From assembly GCF_004571065.1 (NCBI RefSeq), contig NZ_SPQN01000028.1, positions 1 through 42,403 on the forward strand: a stretch of DNA of 42,403 nucleotides, written 5' to 3'. Below, piece after piece: positions 7,648-15,700 of this stretch. A program made the position numbers and the translations under genes. Each line of letters begins with the position of its first letter. The first letter of the stretch is position 1. This DNA comes from Geodermatophilus sp. DF01-2 (GTDB lineage Bacteria; Actinomycetota; Actinomycetes; Mycobacteriales; Geodermatophilaceae). The notes under the pieces are model-generated. The model saw only the letters and a program-made list of their open reading frames with translations, was not told where the DNA came from and searched no databases.

Positions 7648-9418
7648 CCGCCACCTCCGTCTGCGCGTACGCGCGCACCAGCGCGGCGTAGCCGGGGACC
7701 TCGGCCAGCAGCTGCTCGTGGCTGCCGCGGGCGAGCACCCGGCCCCCCTCGAGCCACACGACCTCGTCGGCCAGCGCGATGGTGGCCTGCCGGTAGGCGA
7801 CCACGACCACGGTCGAGGGCCGGTCGGCGTCGCGCAGGGCGTCGAGGATGCGCGCCTCGACGGCGGGGTCGACGGCGCTGGTCGCGTCGTCGAGCACCAG
7901 CAGCCGGGGACGGCGGACCACGGCACGGGCCAGCGCGATCCGCTGCCGCTGCCCGCCGGACAGCGTGGCGCCGCGCTCCCCCACCCGGGTGTCCAGGCCC
8001 TCGGGCAGCCGGTGCACCACGTCGTCGACGGCGGCGATCCGCAGCGCCGCCTCCACCTCGTCGTCGGAGAGATCCGCGCCGAGGGTCACGTTGCCGCGGA
8101 CCGTGTCGTCGAAGAGGAAGGTGCCCTGCGGGACGAACGCGGCCTGGGCGCTGACCTCGCCCTCCCGGAGCCTGCGCAGGTCGACCCCGTCGAGCAGGAC
8201 CTCGCCGCTGCCCGGGTCGACCAGCCGGACGAGCAGGCCGGCCAGGGTGGACTTGCCCGACCCGGTCGGCCCGACGACGGCGACCGTGCTGCCGGCCGCG
8301 ACGTCGAAGGTGATACCGGACAGCGTCGGCCGCGCCGCCCCGTCGAAGCCGTAGTCGACCCCGCGCAGCCCCACGCCGGCGCCCCCGGTGCCCGCGGCCG
8401 CGACCGCGGTGCCGTGCGGCGTCTCGCCGGTCGCGTCGAGCACCGGCGTCACGCGGTCGAAGCCGGCCAGCGCGCGCGGCAGGTCGGCCAGCACCCAGCC
8501 GATCGCGCGGATCGGCAGGGCCAGCAAGGTGAACAGGTAGGCGATGGAGACCAGGTCGCCGGCGTCGGTCGCGCCGTCGCTGACCCGGGTGGCGCCGATG
8601 AGCAGCACGGCCAGGGTGCCGAGGTTGGGCAGCGCCTCCATGAGCGGGTCGAACAGCCCGCGCACCCGGCCGACCGCGACCAGGCTGTCACGCAGCTCGT
8701 CGGCGCGGTCGGCGAACCGGCGGGTCTCGACGTCCTCCCGGCCGAGGGTCTTGACCACCAGGGCGGCGTCGAAGCTCTCGTGGGCGATCTCGCTGACCTC
8801 GGCGCGCAGCTGCTGGGCCCGCCGCATCCGCGGGCTCATCGCCTGCGAGTAGACCGCGTTGACGACGAACACCAGCGGGAAGACGACCAGGCCGACCAGT
8901 GCCAGCCACGGGTCGGTGGCGACCAGCGCGGCGACGGTGATCCCGATCATCACCACGGCGCCGCAGGCGAAGGGCAGCGGCGCGACGAAGAACCAGGCCG
9001 CCTCGACGTCGGAGTTGGCGTTGGACAGCAGCTGACCGGTCGGGTGACGCTGGTGCCACGACAGCGGCAGGCGCAGGTACTGGCCGGTGACCCGGCGGCG
9101 GTAGTCGGCCTGCAGCCGGTAGCTCATGATCCCGGCGAACAGCCGCCGGCCGAGGATGCCGAGGATCTTGAGGACGGCGACGCCGAGGATGGCGACCGAG
9201 GCCAGGGTCAGCGCGCCGGCGGAGGCGACGCCGTCCCTCAGGGCCGGCAGGACGACGCGGTCGGTGACCTCGCCGAGCACGTAGGCGCTGGCCACCGTCA
9301 TCCCGCCGTAGAGGCTGCTTGCCAGGAAGGCCAGGGCGAACATGCCCGGCTGCTCGGCGATCGCGCGCCCCACGTGGCGCATCCCTCGCCGCACCACGGC
9401 GTCTCGGCGGCGGGGCAC
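7643..9418 (-). CDS. ABC exporter half-transporter, degenerate-site subunit
   Basis: Predicted 591 residues from GTG 9416-9418, preceded by a good ribosome site (GAGGAG, four-base gap). A six-helix domain is followed by an ATPase domain with Walker A GPTGSGKST (about 382-390), canonical signature LSGGQRQR (about 485), Walker B LLVLDDATSAVD (about 505) and a switch region VVAYRQAT. The catalytic Glu after Walker B is Asp, and the switch His is Tyr. These two changes mark the non-hydrolysing site of heterodimeric exporters. Its LSGGQ completes the competent site on the downstream subunit. First gene of the operon; a MarR-like palindrome lies 42-56 bases before its start. Confidence 0.92.
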   Translation of the reverse strand: MPRRRDAVVRRGMRHVGRAIAEQPGMFALAFLASSLYGGMTVASAYVLGEVTDRVVLPALRDGVASAGALTLASVAILGVAVLKILGILGRRLFAGIMSYRLQADYRRRVTGQYLRLPLSWHQRHPTGQLLSNANSDVEAAWFFVAPLPFACGAVVMIGITVAALVATDPWLALVGLVVFPLVFVVNAVYSQAMSPRMRRAQQLRAEVSEIAHESFDAALVVKTLGREDVETRRFADRADELRDSLVAVGRVRGLFDPLMEALPNLGTLAVLLIGATRVSDGATDAGDLVSIAYLFTLLALPIRAIGWVLADLPRALAGFDRVTPVLDATGETPHGTAVAAAGTGGAGVGLRGVDYGFDGAARPTLSGITFDVAAGSTVAVVGPTGSGKSTLAGLLVRLVDPGSGEVLLDGVDLRRLREGEVSAQAAFVPQGTFLFDDTVRGNVTLGADLSDDEVEAALRIAAVDDVVHRLPEGLDTRVGERGATLSGGQRQRIALARAVVRRPRLLVLDDATSAVDPAVEARILDALRDADRPSTVVVVAYRQATIALADEVVWLEGGRVLARGSHEQLLAEVPGYAALVRAYAQTEVAA

Positions 9419-9453
9419 AGCTCTCCTCGGTGGTCGTGCGGGCGGCGCCTGCG

Positions 9454-9474
9454 ACTGTACTTAGGAGCGCTAAG
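9454..9474 (-). promoter_or_regulatory. MarR-like operator palindrome upstream of the ABC operon
   Basis: On the plus strand CTTAG-GAGCG-CTAAG spans 9460-9474, a perfect 5-bp inverted repeat with a 5-base spacer. On the minus strand a TACAGT hexamer (9459-9454) touches it and could be the -10 of the ABC operon; no good -35 is visible. TTAG/CTAA half-sites are typical of MarR-family operators. No MarR gene lies nearby, so the regulator would be encoded elsewhere. Confidence 0.4.
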
Positions 9475-9521
9475 GGGTCGCGCGCCGTTTCCGGAACCCG
9501 CCTGGTCGGTAACCCCCGTCG

Positions 9522-10127
9522 ATGACCGCCTCTTCCCCGCCGCTGGCCGAGCGTGAGCGCGCGGCGCTCGCCGACCTCCTCGAGGAGCTCGGTCCCGGGG
9601 CGCCCACGTGCTGCGCCGGCTGGACGACGGCCCATCTGGCCGCGCACCTCGTCGCCCGCGAGCGGCGCCCCGACACGCTGCCCGGCTACGGGGTCGAGCA
9701 GCTGGGGGTCGCCGGACCGCTGTCGGCGTGGTCGCACCGGGTGGAGGACCGGCTGCGGAGCACGACGTCCTATCCGGAGGTCGTCGCCCGCCTGCGCTCG
9801 GGCCCGCCGCCGTGGGCGCCGCTGGGCTGGCCGCCCGTGGCGCAGGCGCTCAACACCACGGAGTACGCCATCCACCACGAGGACGTCCGTCGCGCGCAGC
9901 CGGACTGGAAGCCGCGCGCCCTCTCGGTCGCCGACCAGGACGCGCTGTGGCCGGCCGCGACGGTGTTCGCGCGGCGGGCCGCCGGCCGCCGCGGGCTGGT
10001 GCTCCGGCGCAGCGACGCCACGGGCGTCGAGAAGCGGATCGGCGCCGGCGGGCGCACGGTGACCGGCGAGCCGCTCGAACTGCTGCTGTGGGTGTCCGGC
10101 CGCCGCGACGTCGCCCGCGTCGAGTAG
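9522..10127 (+). CDS. DinB-like metal-binding protein, TIGR03085 type
   Basis: Predicted 201 residues from ATG 9522. It carries the N-terminal signature of the mycothiol-dependent maleylpyruvate isomerase/DinB-like superfamily: CAGWTTAHLAAHLVARERRP, with a candidate metal-binding His, and later YAIHHEDVRRAQPDW, with further His and acidic ligands. Length and these two blocks match the actinobacterial TIGR03085 family of putative metal-dependent thiol-transfer enzymes. The substrate is unknown. It is divergent from the ABC operon, with the MarR-like palindrome in the 103-base gap, so the two may share control. A truncated stop-associated repeat begins right after its stop (AGGACCG...). Confidence 0.85.
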   Translation: MTASSPPLAERERAALADLLEELGPGAPTCCAGWTTAHLAAHLVARERRPDTLPGYGVEQLGVAGPLSAWSHRVEDRLRSTTSYPEVVARLRSGPPPWAPLGWPPVAQALNTTEYAIHHEDVRRAQPDWKPRALSVADQDALWPAATVFARRAAGRRGLVLRRSDATGVEKRIGAGGRTVTGEPLELLLWVSGRRDVARVE

Positions 10128-10160
10128 GAGGACCGTCTGCCCCCCGCCACGCGCGCGCCA

Positions 10161-10216
10161 GGCCCCGTCCAGAGGCTCGCCGCGAGCTTGCGAGCGGTGA
10201 GGAGGACGGGGTCCTC
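10161..10216 (-). repeat. Stop-associated hairpin repeat, serving the flavin oxidoreductase
   Basis: Outer arms CCCCGTCC (10163-10170) and GGACGGGG (10204-10211) pair perfectly. The core contains GCGAGCTTGCGAGCGG. Read on the minus strand it begins AGGACCCC, about 24 bases after the stop at 10240. A second, partial AGGACC unit at 10128-10151 follows the convergent gene's TAG. It is a likely bidirectional terminator. Confidence 0.6.
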
Positions 10217-10239
10217 ATACCTGCAGGGGGTCAACGGGG

Positions 10240-11646
10240 TCAGCCGGAGCGCGGACGCGGCAGGCGCCCGGACGGGGCGATGTTCTGGTTGAGGCAGAAC
10301 AGGTTGTCCGGGTCGTAGCGGTCCTTGAGCGCGACGAGGCGCGCGTACTTCTCCGGCCCGAACGCGGCGCGGACCCGGTCGGCACCCTCGTCGCCCAGGA
10401 AGTTCAGGTAGGCGCCGGCGGCGGCGTACGGCTTCACCGACCCGGCCAGCTCGCGGGTCCAGGCGACGTTGCGCTCGTCGTCGGACGGGTCGGGCCACAT
10501 GCTCAGGAAGTGGACGTTCCATGGCGCGTCCCGCAGGTCGAAGGCCGTCTCCTCCCTCGGCACCCGCGACAGCGCACCGCCGCCGGGCGCGAGGATGACC
10601 TGGGTCATCGGCGACGGGACCCGGCCGGTCCGCTCGGCGATCCCCTCGATGCCCTCGTCGGGCAGCTCGCGGAGGAAGTCCGCCGTCCACCAGTTGCGCA
10701 TGCCCCGCGGGCAGGCCAGGTCGAGCATCTGCTGGATCGCCGTGTAGGGCATCGGCTGGACCATCGTCACCATCGGGAAGCCGTACTCGATCAGCGGGCG
10801 CAGGACCGTCCGTCCCTCCTCCACGTCGCCGGCGTACACGACGACGATCCCCAGGACCGGGCGGCCCCGCACCGGCTCGGGCACGAACGGCTCCGGCGGG
10901 GCGGAGATGAACGCGGCCGCGCCGCCGACCTCGTCCGGCGCCTGGTTCATGAAGTCGCGGTAGTGCCGGACGACGTCCACGGTGTCGTCGTGGGGGTACA
11001 TGAGCATGCCGCCGAGGAGGACCGGCCCCATCGGAGAGGCGCGGAAGTCGAAGCGGGTGACCACGCCGAAGTTGCCGCCGCCACCGCGCAGCGCCCAGAA
11101 CAGGTCGGGCTCCTGGTCGGCGCCGACCTCGAGCACCTCGCCCGTTGCGGTGACCACCTGGGCACCGGTGAGGCTGTCGCAGGTGTAGCCGAGCTTGCGC
11201 TCCAACCAGCCGCTGCCGCTGCCGAGCGCGAGCCCACCGACTCCCGTCGAGGACACCCGGCCGCCGGTCACCGCGAGCCCGTGTTCCTGGGTGGCCGCGT
11301 CGAACTGTCCCCACGTGGCGCCGCCCTCCGCGCGCACCGAACGGTCCGACACCCGGACCTGCACCCGGTTCATCGGCCGCAGGTCGAGCATCAGCCCGGC
11401 CTCGCACACCGCGTGCCCCACGACCCCGTGCCCGCCGCCGTGCACCGCCAGCGGCAGGCCGGCGTCCCGCGCGTGCCCGACCGCGGCCACGACGTCGTCG
11501 GTGTCCGTGCAGCGGGCGATCAGGGCCGGCGACCGGTCGACCATGCCGTTGAAGACGCGGCGCGCGTCGTCGTAACCGGGGTCGCCGGGCCGGAGCACCT
11601 CCCCCCGGAAGCCGCGGATGCCGGACTGCACGGTCGGGGTGGCCAT
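10240..11646 (-). CDS. FAD-linked oxidoreductase, berberine-bridge-enzyme-like
   Basis: Predicted 468 residues. The start ATG 11644-11646 is chosen because AGGAGG lies six bases upstream; the frame is open further upstream but without coding character. The N-terminal PCMH-type FAD domain contains VHGGGHGVVGH, where the His is the usual site of 8-alpha-histidyl FAD attachment. RGGGGNFGVVTRFDF is the family block before the substrate domain, and the C-terminal BBE motif region reads YDPDNLFCLNQNI. The second flavin-linking Cys of bicovalent members is not at its normal place (the stretch reads RVSSTGVGGLALGSG), so single covalent attachment is expected. Substrates in this family are sugars, alkaloids or secondary metabolites; none can be assigned here. 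Confidence 0.9.
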   Translation of the reverse strand: MATPTVQSGIRGFRGEVLRPGDPGYDDARRVFNGMVDRSPALIARCTDTDDVVAAVGHARDAGLPLAVHGGGHGVVGHAVCEAGLMLDLRPMNRVQVRVSDRSVRAEGGATWGQFDAATQEHGLAVTGGRVSSTGVGGLALGSGSGWLERKLGYTCDSLTGAQVVTATGEVLEVGADQEPDLFWALRGGGGNFGVVTRFDFRASPMGPVLLGGMLMYPHDDTVDVVRHYRDFMNQAPDEVGGAAAFISAPPEPFVPEPVRGRPVLGIVVVYAGDVEEGRTVLRPLIEYGFPMVTMVQPMPYTAIQQMLDLACPRGMRNWWTADFLRELPDEGIEGIAERTGRVPSPMTQVILAPGGGALSRVPREETAFDLRDAPWNVHFLSMWPDPSDDERNVAWTRELAGSVKPYAAAGAYLNFLGDEGADRVRAAFGPEKYARLVALKDRYDPDNLFCLNQNIAPSGRLPRPRSG

Positions 11647-11782
11647 CGCTGCCTCCTGCGGAGAGCGGGTCCGGCGATGCTCGCACCGGAGCGGGGACTC
11701 GAGGACGGACCTTGGTCCCACGCCCCGGCGACTGCCCGCGTGGCCGTCACCGGCTGCAGTGCCGGGGTGCGCGTGCGCTCCG

Positions 11783-12577
11783 CTACGGCAGCGGATGGTC
11801 GGTCTCCCGGCGGATCGGGACGCCGGCGTCGCCGAGGGCGCCCTTGACGTCGCCGACGCGCAGCTTGCCGAAGTGGAAGACGGTTGCGGCGAGGACGGCG
11901 TCCGCGCCGGCCTCCACCGCGGGCGGGAAGTGTGCGGGCTCTCCCGCGCCGCCGCTGGCGATGACCGGCACGGTGACCTCGCGGCGCACGGCGCGGATCA
12001 GCTCGAGGTCGAAGCCGGCCTCCGTGCCGTCGGCGTCCATCGAGTTGAGCAGCACCTCACCCACCCCGAGCGCGGCGGCCTGCACCACCCACTCCACGGC
12101 GTCCCGGCCGGTGCCGCGCCGCCCGCCGTGCGTGGTGATCTCGAAGCCGGAGTCGGTGACCGCGCCGTCCCGGCAGCGGCGTGCGTCGAGGGAGAGCACC
12201 AGGACCTGGTTGCCGAAGCGGTCGCTGATCTCGCTGATCAGCTCCGGCCGGGCCACGGCCGCGGTGTTGACCGCGACCTTGTCCGCGCCGGCCCGCAGCA
12301 ACCGGTCGACGTCGATGACCGACCGGACGCCGCCACCGACGGTCAGCGGGATGAACACGCTCTCCGCGGTCCGGCGGACCACGGCGTAGGTGGTCTCCCG
12401 GTCGCCGGAGCTCGCGGTGATGTCGAGGAAGGTCAGCTCGTCGGCGCCCTCCGCGTCGTACACGCGGGCCATCTCCACCGGGTCGCCGGCGTCGCGCAGG
12501 TCGACGAAGTTGACGCCCTTGACCACCCGGCCGGCGTCGACGTCCAGGCACGGGATCACGCGCACGGCCAGGCTCAT
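11783..12577 (-). CDS. hisF: Imidazole glycerol phosphate synthase cyclase subunit
   Basis: Predicted 264 residues, a standard (beta/alpha)8 HisF. The N-terminal [17 protein letters not shown] carries the catalytic Asp (about residue 12), and VLSLDARR supplies the second catalytic Asp (about 130). VGGGVRS and [10 protein letters not shown] are the two phosphate-binding loops. HisF uses ammonia from HisH to turn PRFAR into IGP and AICAR. Its ATG overlaps the RidA stop (ATGA at 12574-12577), so it is coupled to hisA-ridA. It ends this his block. Its partner hisH lies about 7 kb away, beyond a run of unrelated plus-strand genes. Confidence 0.97.
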   Translation of the reverse strand: MSLAVRVIPCLDVDAGRVVKGVNFVDLRDAGDPVEMARVYDAEGADELTFLDITASSGDRETTYAVVRRTAESVFIPLTVGGGVRSVIDVDRLLRAGADKVAVNTAAVARPELISEISDRFGNQVLVLSLDARRCRDGAVTDSGFEITTHGGRRGTGRDAVEWVVQAAALGVGEVLLNSMDADGTEAGFDLELIRAVRREVTVPVIASGGAGEPAHFPPAVEAGADAVLAATVFHFGKLRVGDVKGALGDAGVPIRRETDHPLP

Positions 12578-12966
12578 GCTCCCGTCCTCCGGACCGCATC
12601 GGCCTCGATCTCCACCAGCATCGCGGGGTCGATCAGCGCGGCGACCTGGACCATCGAGGTGGCCGGCCGGACGTCGCCGAACACCTCGCCGTGGGCGCGG
12701 CCGACGTCCTCCCAGCGGGAGATGTCGGTGACGAACAGCCGGGTGCGGACGACGTCGGCGACGGAGAACCCGACCCGCTCCAGGGCGGCGGCCAGGTTGG
12801 CCAGCGCCTGGCGGGTCTGTGCCGCCGCGTCCCCCGGGTGGACCACCTCGCCGTCCACCGTGGCGGTCGTGCCGCTCACCCAGGCCATGTCGCCGTGCAC
12901 CACCACGCGGCTGTAGCCGACGATCGCCTCCCAGGGGGTGTCGGAGCCGGACCGGACGATCCTCAC
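12574..12966 (-). CDS. RidA-family enamine/imine deaminase in the his operon
   Basis: Predicted 130 residues, the usual RidA/YjgF length. Motifs include [20 protein letters not shown], the central [17 protein letters not shown] helix, [10 protein letters not shown] with the conserved Arg, and [10 protein letters not shown] at the end. RidA proteins form trimers that hydrolyse reactive 2-aminoacrylate and related enamines. It lies between hisA (16-base gap) and hisF (ATGA overlap), so it should be made together with both. The position suggests protection of, or removal of a reactive by-product from, this pathway; that role is inferred. Confidence 0.9.
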   Translation of the reverse strand: MRIVRSGSDTPWEAIVGYSRVVVHGDMAWVSGTTATVDGEVVHPGDAAAQTRQALANLAAALERVGFSVADVVRTRLFVTDISRWEDVGRAHGEVFGDVRPATSMVQVAALIDPAMLVEIEADAVRRTGA

Positions 12967-12982
12967 GAGGCCAGCTCCCCGA

Positions 12983-13774
12983 TCACGCGTCCTCCTCGCT
13001 GGCGCTCGTCGGGCCCGTGCCCGGCGGTGCTGTGCTCAGGCGTGACCTCGCGAGCTCGGTCACGTGCAGCGCCTCGGGCAGCGTGAAGGCGCCGGCGTAG
13101 AGGGCCTTGCCGACGATCGCGCCCTCGACGCCGACGGGGGTCAGCCCGGCCAGCGCGCGGATGTCGTCGAGCGAGCTGACCCCGCCGGAGGCGACCACCG
13201 GGCGCGGCGTGGCGGCGCAGACCTCCCGCAGCAGGTCCAGGTTGGGACCGCGCAGCGTGCCGTCCTTGGTGATGTCGGTGAGCACGTAGCGGGCGCAGCC
13301 CTCGGCGTCGAGGCGGGCGAGGGTGTCGTAGAGCTCGCCGCCCTCGCGGGTCCAGCCGCGGGCGGCCAGTCGGGTGCCGCGGACGTCGAGGCCGACGGCG
13401 ATCCGGTCGCCGTGCTCGGCGATCGCGCGGGCGCACCACTCGGGCGACTCGAGCGCGGCGGTGCCGAGGTTGACCCGGCGGCAACCGGTGGCCAGGGCCG
13501 CGGCCAGCGACTCGTCGTCCCGGATGCCGCCGGAGAGCTCGACGTCGACGTCCAGCTCACCGACCACGCGAGCCAGCAGGTCACGGTTGCTGCCCCGGCC
13601 GAACGCGGCGTCGAGATCGACCAGGTGCACCCATTGCGCGCCGTCCCGCTGCCACTGCAGCGCGGCGTCCAACGGGTCGCCGTAGGAGGTCTCGCTGCCG
13701 GCCTCCCCTTGCACGAGGCGGACGGCCTGGCCGTCGGCGACGTCGACGGCGGGGAGGAGTTGGAGCTTCGGCAC
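12983..13774 (-). CDS. priA: Bifunctional HisA/TrpF isomerase (PriA) with a repeat-derived C-terminal tail
   Basis: Predicted 263 residues. The barrel fits actinobacterial PriA, which isomerises both ProFAR (histidine) and PRA (tryptophan). [20 protein letters not shown] holds the first catalytic Asp and the substrate Arg, VGLDVRG and ARGW give the Arg/Trp pair that lets PriA take two substrates, and LTDITKDGT holds the general acid Asp. The normal protein would end shortly after [11 protein letters not shown]. Here the last 26 residues, from VTELARS to PTSASEEDA, are encoded by the 79-bp repeat (12986-13064), with the stop at 12983-12985. The tail is Ser/Thr/Pro-rich and probably disordered. 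Confidence 0.95.
   Translation of the reverse strand: MPKLQLLPAVDVADGQAVRLVQGEAGSETSYGDPLDAALQWQRDGAQWVHLVDLDAAFGRGSNRDLLARVVGELDVDVELSGGIRDDESLAAALATGCRRVNLGTAALESPEWCARAIAEHGDRIAVGLDVRGTRLAARGWTREGGELYDTLARLDAEGCARYVLTDITKDGTLRGPNLDLLREVCAATPRPVVASGGVSSLDDIRALAGLTPVGVEGAIVGKALYAGAFTLPEALHVTELARSRLSTAPPGTGPTSASEEDA
12986..13064 (-). repeat. 79-bp ORF-preserving junction repeat, copy B
   Basis: Second copy of the element at 7569-7647. It is joined in frame to the 3' end of priA, and the priA stop abuts its edge. The inverted repeat GTGACC-TCGCGAGCTC-GGTCAC is perfect at its arms in this copy. Differences from copy A cluster in the middle; both conserve a 26-codon frame ending in PTSASEE plus two residues. 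Confidence 0.65.
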
Positions 13775-13811
13775 GCCCGACAGCCTAGGGACCTCCGCGC
13801 GGTGGCCCGCG

Positions 13812-14672
13812 TCAGCTCCCGGGCGCGTACCGGGCGGCGAACCGCCCCGGGGTCAGGTCGGTGACCCGGGCGAAGTCGCGGGTGAAGTGGGCCTGATCAG
13901 CGTAGCCGAGCAGCGCCGCCACCTCGCCGAGGCTCGACGGGCGGGCGCGCAGCCGCTCGGCGGCCTCCTGCAGCCGCCGGCGCTGGATGAGCCACTTCGG
14001 CGTCAGACCGAGCCGGCGGTGGACCAGCCGCTGCAGCGTCCGCTCGGACAGCTCGAACCGGGCGCAGACCTGGGCCACCCGGGTGACCTCGCGGTTCCCC
14101 TCGACGAAGGCCACGATCCGGTTGACCAGGGTGCCCTCGGCGTCGACCCGCAGGAGCGGGCGCAGCGCGTCGCCGAACGCCGCCATGGCGGCGCCGTGGG
14201 CAGTCGGTGCGTGCGGGTCGGAGGCCATCGCTTCCCGGACCCGCACGGTCAGCCGCTCCCCCGCGGCGCCGAGGACGTCGGCCACGTCGACGTACCGGTT
14301 GGTGTACTGGCTCATCGGGCCTCCGGCGACGAGGCTGCCCGCGGCCGGCGCGCACATCACGCCGGCCGCCCAGCCGGTGCCGGTCAGCGTGGTCGTGGAC
14401 AGCCCGGAGACGACGCCGTAGAAGCGCGCGTACTCGGCGGAGACGACGACCAGCGACACGGGGTACTGAAGCACCCGCTGGACCGACTCCCGCCCGGGCG
14501 GTACCGACCACACGGGGATCCAGAACCGCTGCAGCAGCCCGTCGAACTCCGCGGCGGCCTCGTACCGGTACAGGACGTGCGATGCGTCCCCCGGCTCCTT
14601 GAGGTGGGCACGCTCGATCACGTCCAGCGCAGCCGGTGCGTCCTCCGGCCGGTCTTCGTCGGGTTTCATCAA
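13812..14672 (-). CDS. AraC-family transcriptional regulator
   Basis: Predicted 286 residues from ATG 14670-14672; a second ATG follows directly. The N-terminal 170 residues are an effector or oligomerisation domain resembling the AraC group with a DUF6597-like N-domain ([20 protein letters not shown]). The C-terminal 100 residues hold two helix-turn-helix units: [20 protein letters not shown], then [20 protein letters not shown] and ending [11 protein letters not shown], the AraC signature. It is divergent from the DinB-like gene at 14707 with only a 34-base gap, the classical arrangement for a regulator controlling its neighbour. The effector is unknown. Confidence 0.9.
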   Translation of the reverse strand: MMKPDEDRPEDAPAALDVIERAHLKEPGDASHVLYRYEAAAEFDGLLQRFWIPVWSVPPGRESVQRVLQYPVSLVVVSAEYARFYGVVSGLSTTTLTGTGWAAGVMCAPAAGSLVAGGPMSQYTNRYVDVADVLGAAGERLTVRVREAMASDPHAPTAHGAAMAAFGDALRPLLRVDAEGTLVNRIVAFVEGNREVTRVAQVCARFELSERTLQRLVHRRLGLTPKWLIQRRRLQEAAERLRARPSSLGEVAALLGYADQAHFTRDFARVTDLTPGRFAARYAPGS

Positions 14673-14694
14673 GACCGAGCCTGCCCCACGTTCC

Positions 14695-14700
14695 TACGGT
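14695..14700 (+). promoter_or_regulatory. -10 hexamer for a leaderless start at 14707
   Basis: TACGGT ends six bases before the GTG start, identical in sequence and spacing to 4281-4286. No ribosome site lies in the 34-base divergent gap, so a leaderless transcript is likely. Confidence 0.5.
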
Positions 14701-14706
14701 CGGCCC

Positions 14707-15255
14707 GTGAACACGACAGCGACGCAGTACGCCGCGGCCGACCGGCCGCTCATCGACGTCCTCGACGCCGTGCCCCCGTCCGGCTGGACCAACCCGTCGC
14801 CCTGCGAGGGATGGTCAGCCGCGGACGTCATCGGGCACATGATCGAGACACAACGGGAATTCCTCACCACCCACGGCGTGGACCTGGGCGAGGCGCCGGA
14901 CGTCGCCGCCGACCCGGCCGGCGCGTGGCGGAGACACGCGAAGCGCGTCGCCGACGCGTTGGCCGACGACGCTCTCGCGGCGACGGAGTTCGACGGCTTC
15001 TTCGGGCGCACCACGGTCGGCGCGGCGATCGAGCAGTTCTACGTCTGGGACATGCTCGTGCACCGCTGGGACCTCGCCCGGGCGGTCGGCGCCGCCGACC
15101 GGTTCACCGACGACGAGCTGGACCGGATCGAGGCGGCCGCAGAGCTCGACGGCGAGGCGCTGTACATGGAGGGCATCTGCGAGCCGGCCGTCGACGTGCC
15201 GGATGACGCCGACCGGCAGACGCGCGTCCTGGCCCGGCTCGGCCGCTCGGCCTGA
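14707..15255 (+). CDS. DinB-like metal-binding protein, TIGR03086 type
   Basis: Predicted 182 residues from GTG 14707; the frame is open upstream, but that part overlaps the divergent regulator. The N-terminal four-helix bundle carries PCEGWSAADVIGHMIETQRE, with the expected metal His, then TVGAAIEQFYVWDMLVHRWDLA with further His/Asp ligands. These are hallmarks of the TIGR03086 branch of the mycothiol-dependent maleylpyruvate isomerase-like superfamily. Such proteins are thought to use mycothiol as cofactor in isomerisation or detoxification. It is probably under the AraC regulator next door. A stop-associated hairpin repeat begins two bases after its TGA. Confidence 0.85.
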   Translation: MNTTATQYAAADRPLIDVLDAVPPSGWTNPSPCEGWSAADVIGHMIETQREFLTTHGVDLGEAPDVAADPAGAWRRHAKRVADALADDALAATEFDGFFGRTTVGAAIEQFYVWDMLVHRWDLARAVGAADRFTDDELDRIEAAAELDGEALYMEGICEPAVDVPDDADRQTRVLARLGRSA

Positions 15256-15257
15256 AA

Positions 15258-15313
15258 GAGGACCCCCTCCTCCCCACCCCTCGCGAGCTCGGGGCGGTAC
15301 CCGGGAGGGGGCC
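15258..15313 (+). repeat. Stop-associated hairpin repeat
   Basis: Begins AGAGGACCCC right after the upstream stop. Arms CCCCCTCC (15263-15270) and GGAGGGGG (15304-15311) pair perfectly around a core containing CCCTCGCGAGCTCGGGGCGG. Likely a terminator for the gene at 14707. Confidence 0.65.
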
Positions 15314-15386
15314 GAAGCGCCGCTCGTTCGCCGGGTGACAGGGGTGGCGCCACGGAGCCGTGCCCTGGAGCTCGCTGATGTCGTCC

Positions 15387-15435
15387 GCCGGCACCGGCCG
15401 GTCCTCGACCGCCACCCGGGCCGGCCGGTGCCGGC
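15387..15435 (-). terminator. 15-bp perfect hairpin after yoeB
   Basis: Arms GCCGGCACCGGCCGG (15387-15401) and CCGGCCGGTGCCGGC (15421-15435) are fully complementary with a 19-base loop. It ends five bases beyond the yoeB stop (15440) on the minus strand. There is no U-tract, as is usual in high-GC actinobacteria. Confidence 0.65.
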
Positions 15436-15439
15436 TCGA

Positions 15440-15700
15440 TCAGTCCTCGTAGTGGTACCGGCAGGCGGCGATCCGGATCTCGTCCCCGCCGTACTTGTAG
15501 ACCAGTCGGTGCTCCGCGGTGATGCGGCGCGACCAGTAGCCGGAGGAGCCGTGCTTCAGCGGTCCGGGCTTCCCGATTCCGGCATCGCCGTTGCCCTCGA
15601 TGTCCTTGACCAGGGCGTTGATGCGCCGGAGGACGCGCCGGTCCTGGGTCTGCCACCAGACGTAGTCGTCCCAGGCCGACTCGTCCCACACCAGCTTCAC
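15440..15700 (-). CDS. yoeB: YoeB-type mRNA endonuclease toxin
   Basis: Predicted 86 residues. Typical YoeB from end to end: MKLVWDESAWDDYVWWQTQD at the N-terminus, PLKHGSSGYWSRRITAEHRL in the middle with the catalytic Arg region, and RYHYED at the C-terminus with the His-Tyr pair essential in E. coli YoeB. The toxin cleaves mRNA in the ribosomal A site. Its ATG overlaps the antitoxin stop (ATGA at 15697-15700), giving tight coupling. All expected catalytic residues are present, so the toxin looks intact. A strong hairpin follows at once. Confidence 0.95.
   Translation of the reverse strand: MKLVWDESAWDDYVWWQTQDRRVLRRINALVKDIEGNGDAGIGKPGPLKHGSSGYWSRRITAEHRLVYKYGGDEIRIAACRYHYED

Noticed and set aside
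5383..8154. Long plus-strand open frame opposite the ABC transporter genes
   Set aside because: It covers two genes with intact Walker and signature motifs on the minus strand; its own translation is low complexity.
7566..13064. Repeat copies as CRISPR or phage attachment sites
   Set aside because: Only two diverged copies 5.4 kb apart, at operon junctions, with no spacers and no integrase nearby.
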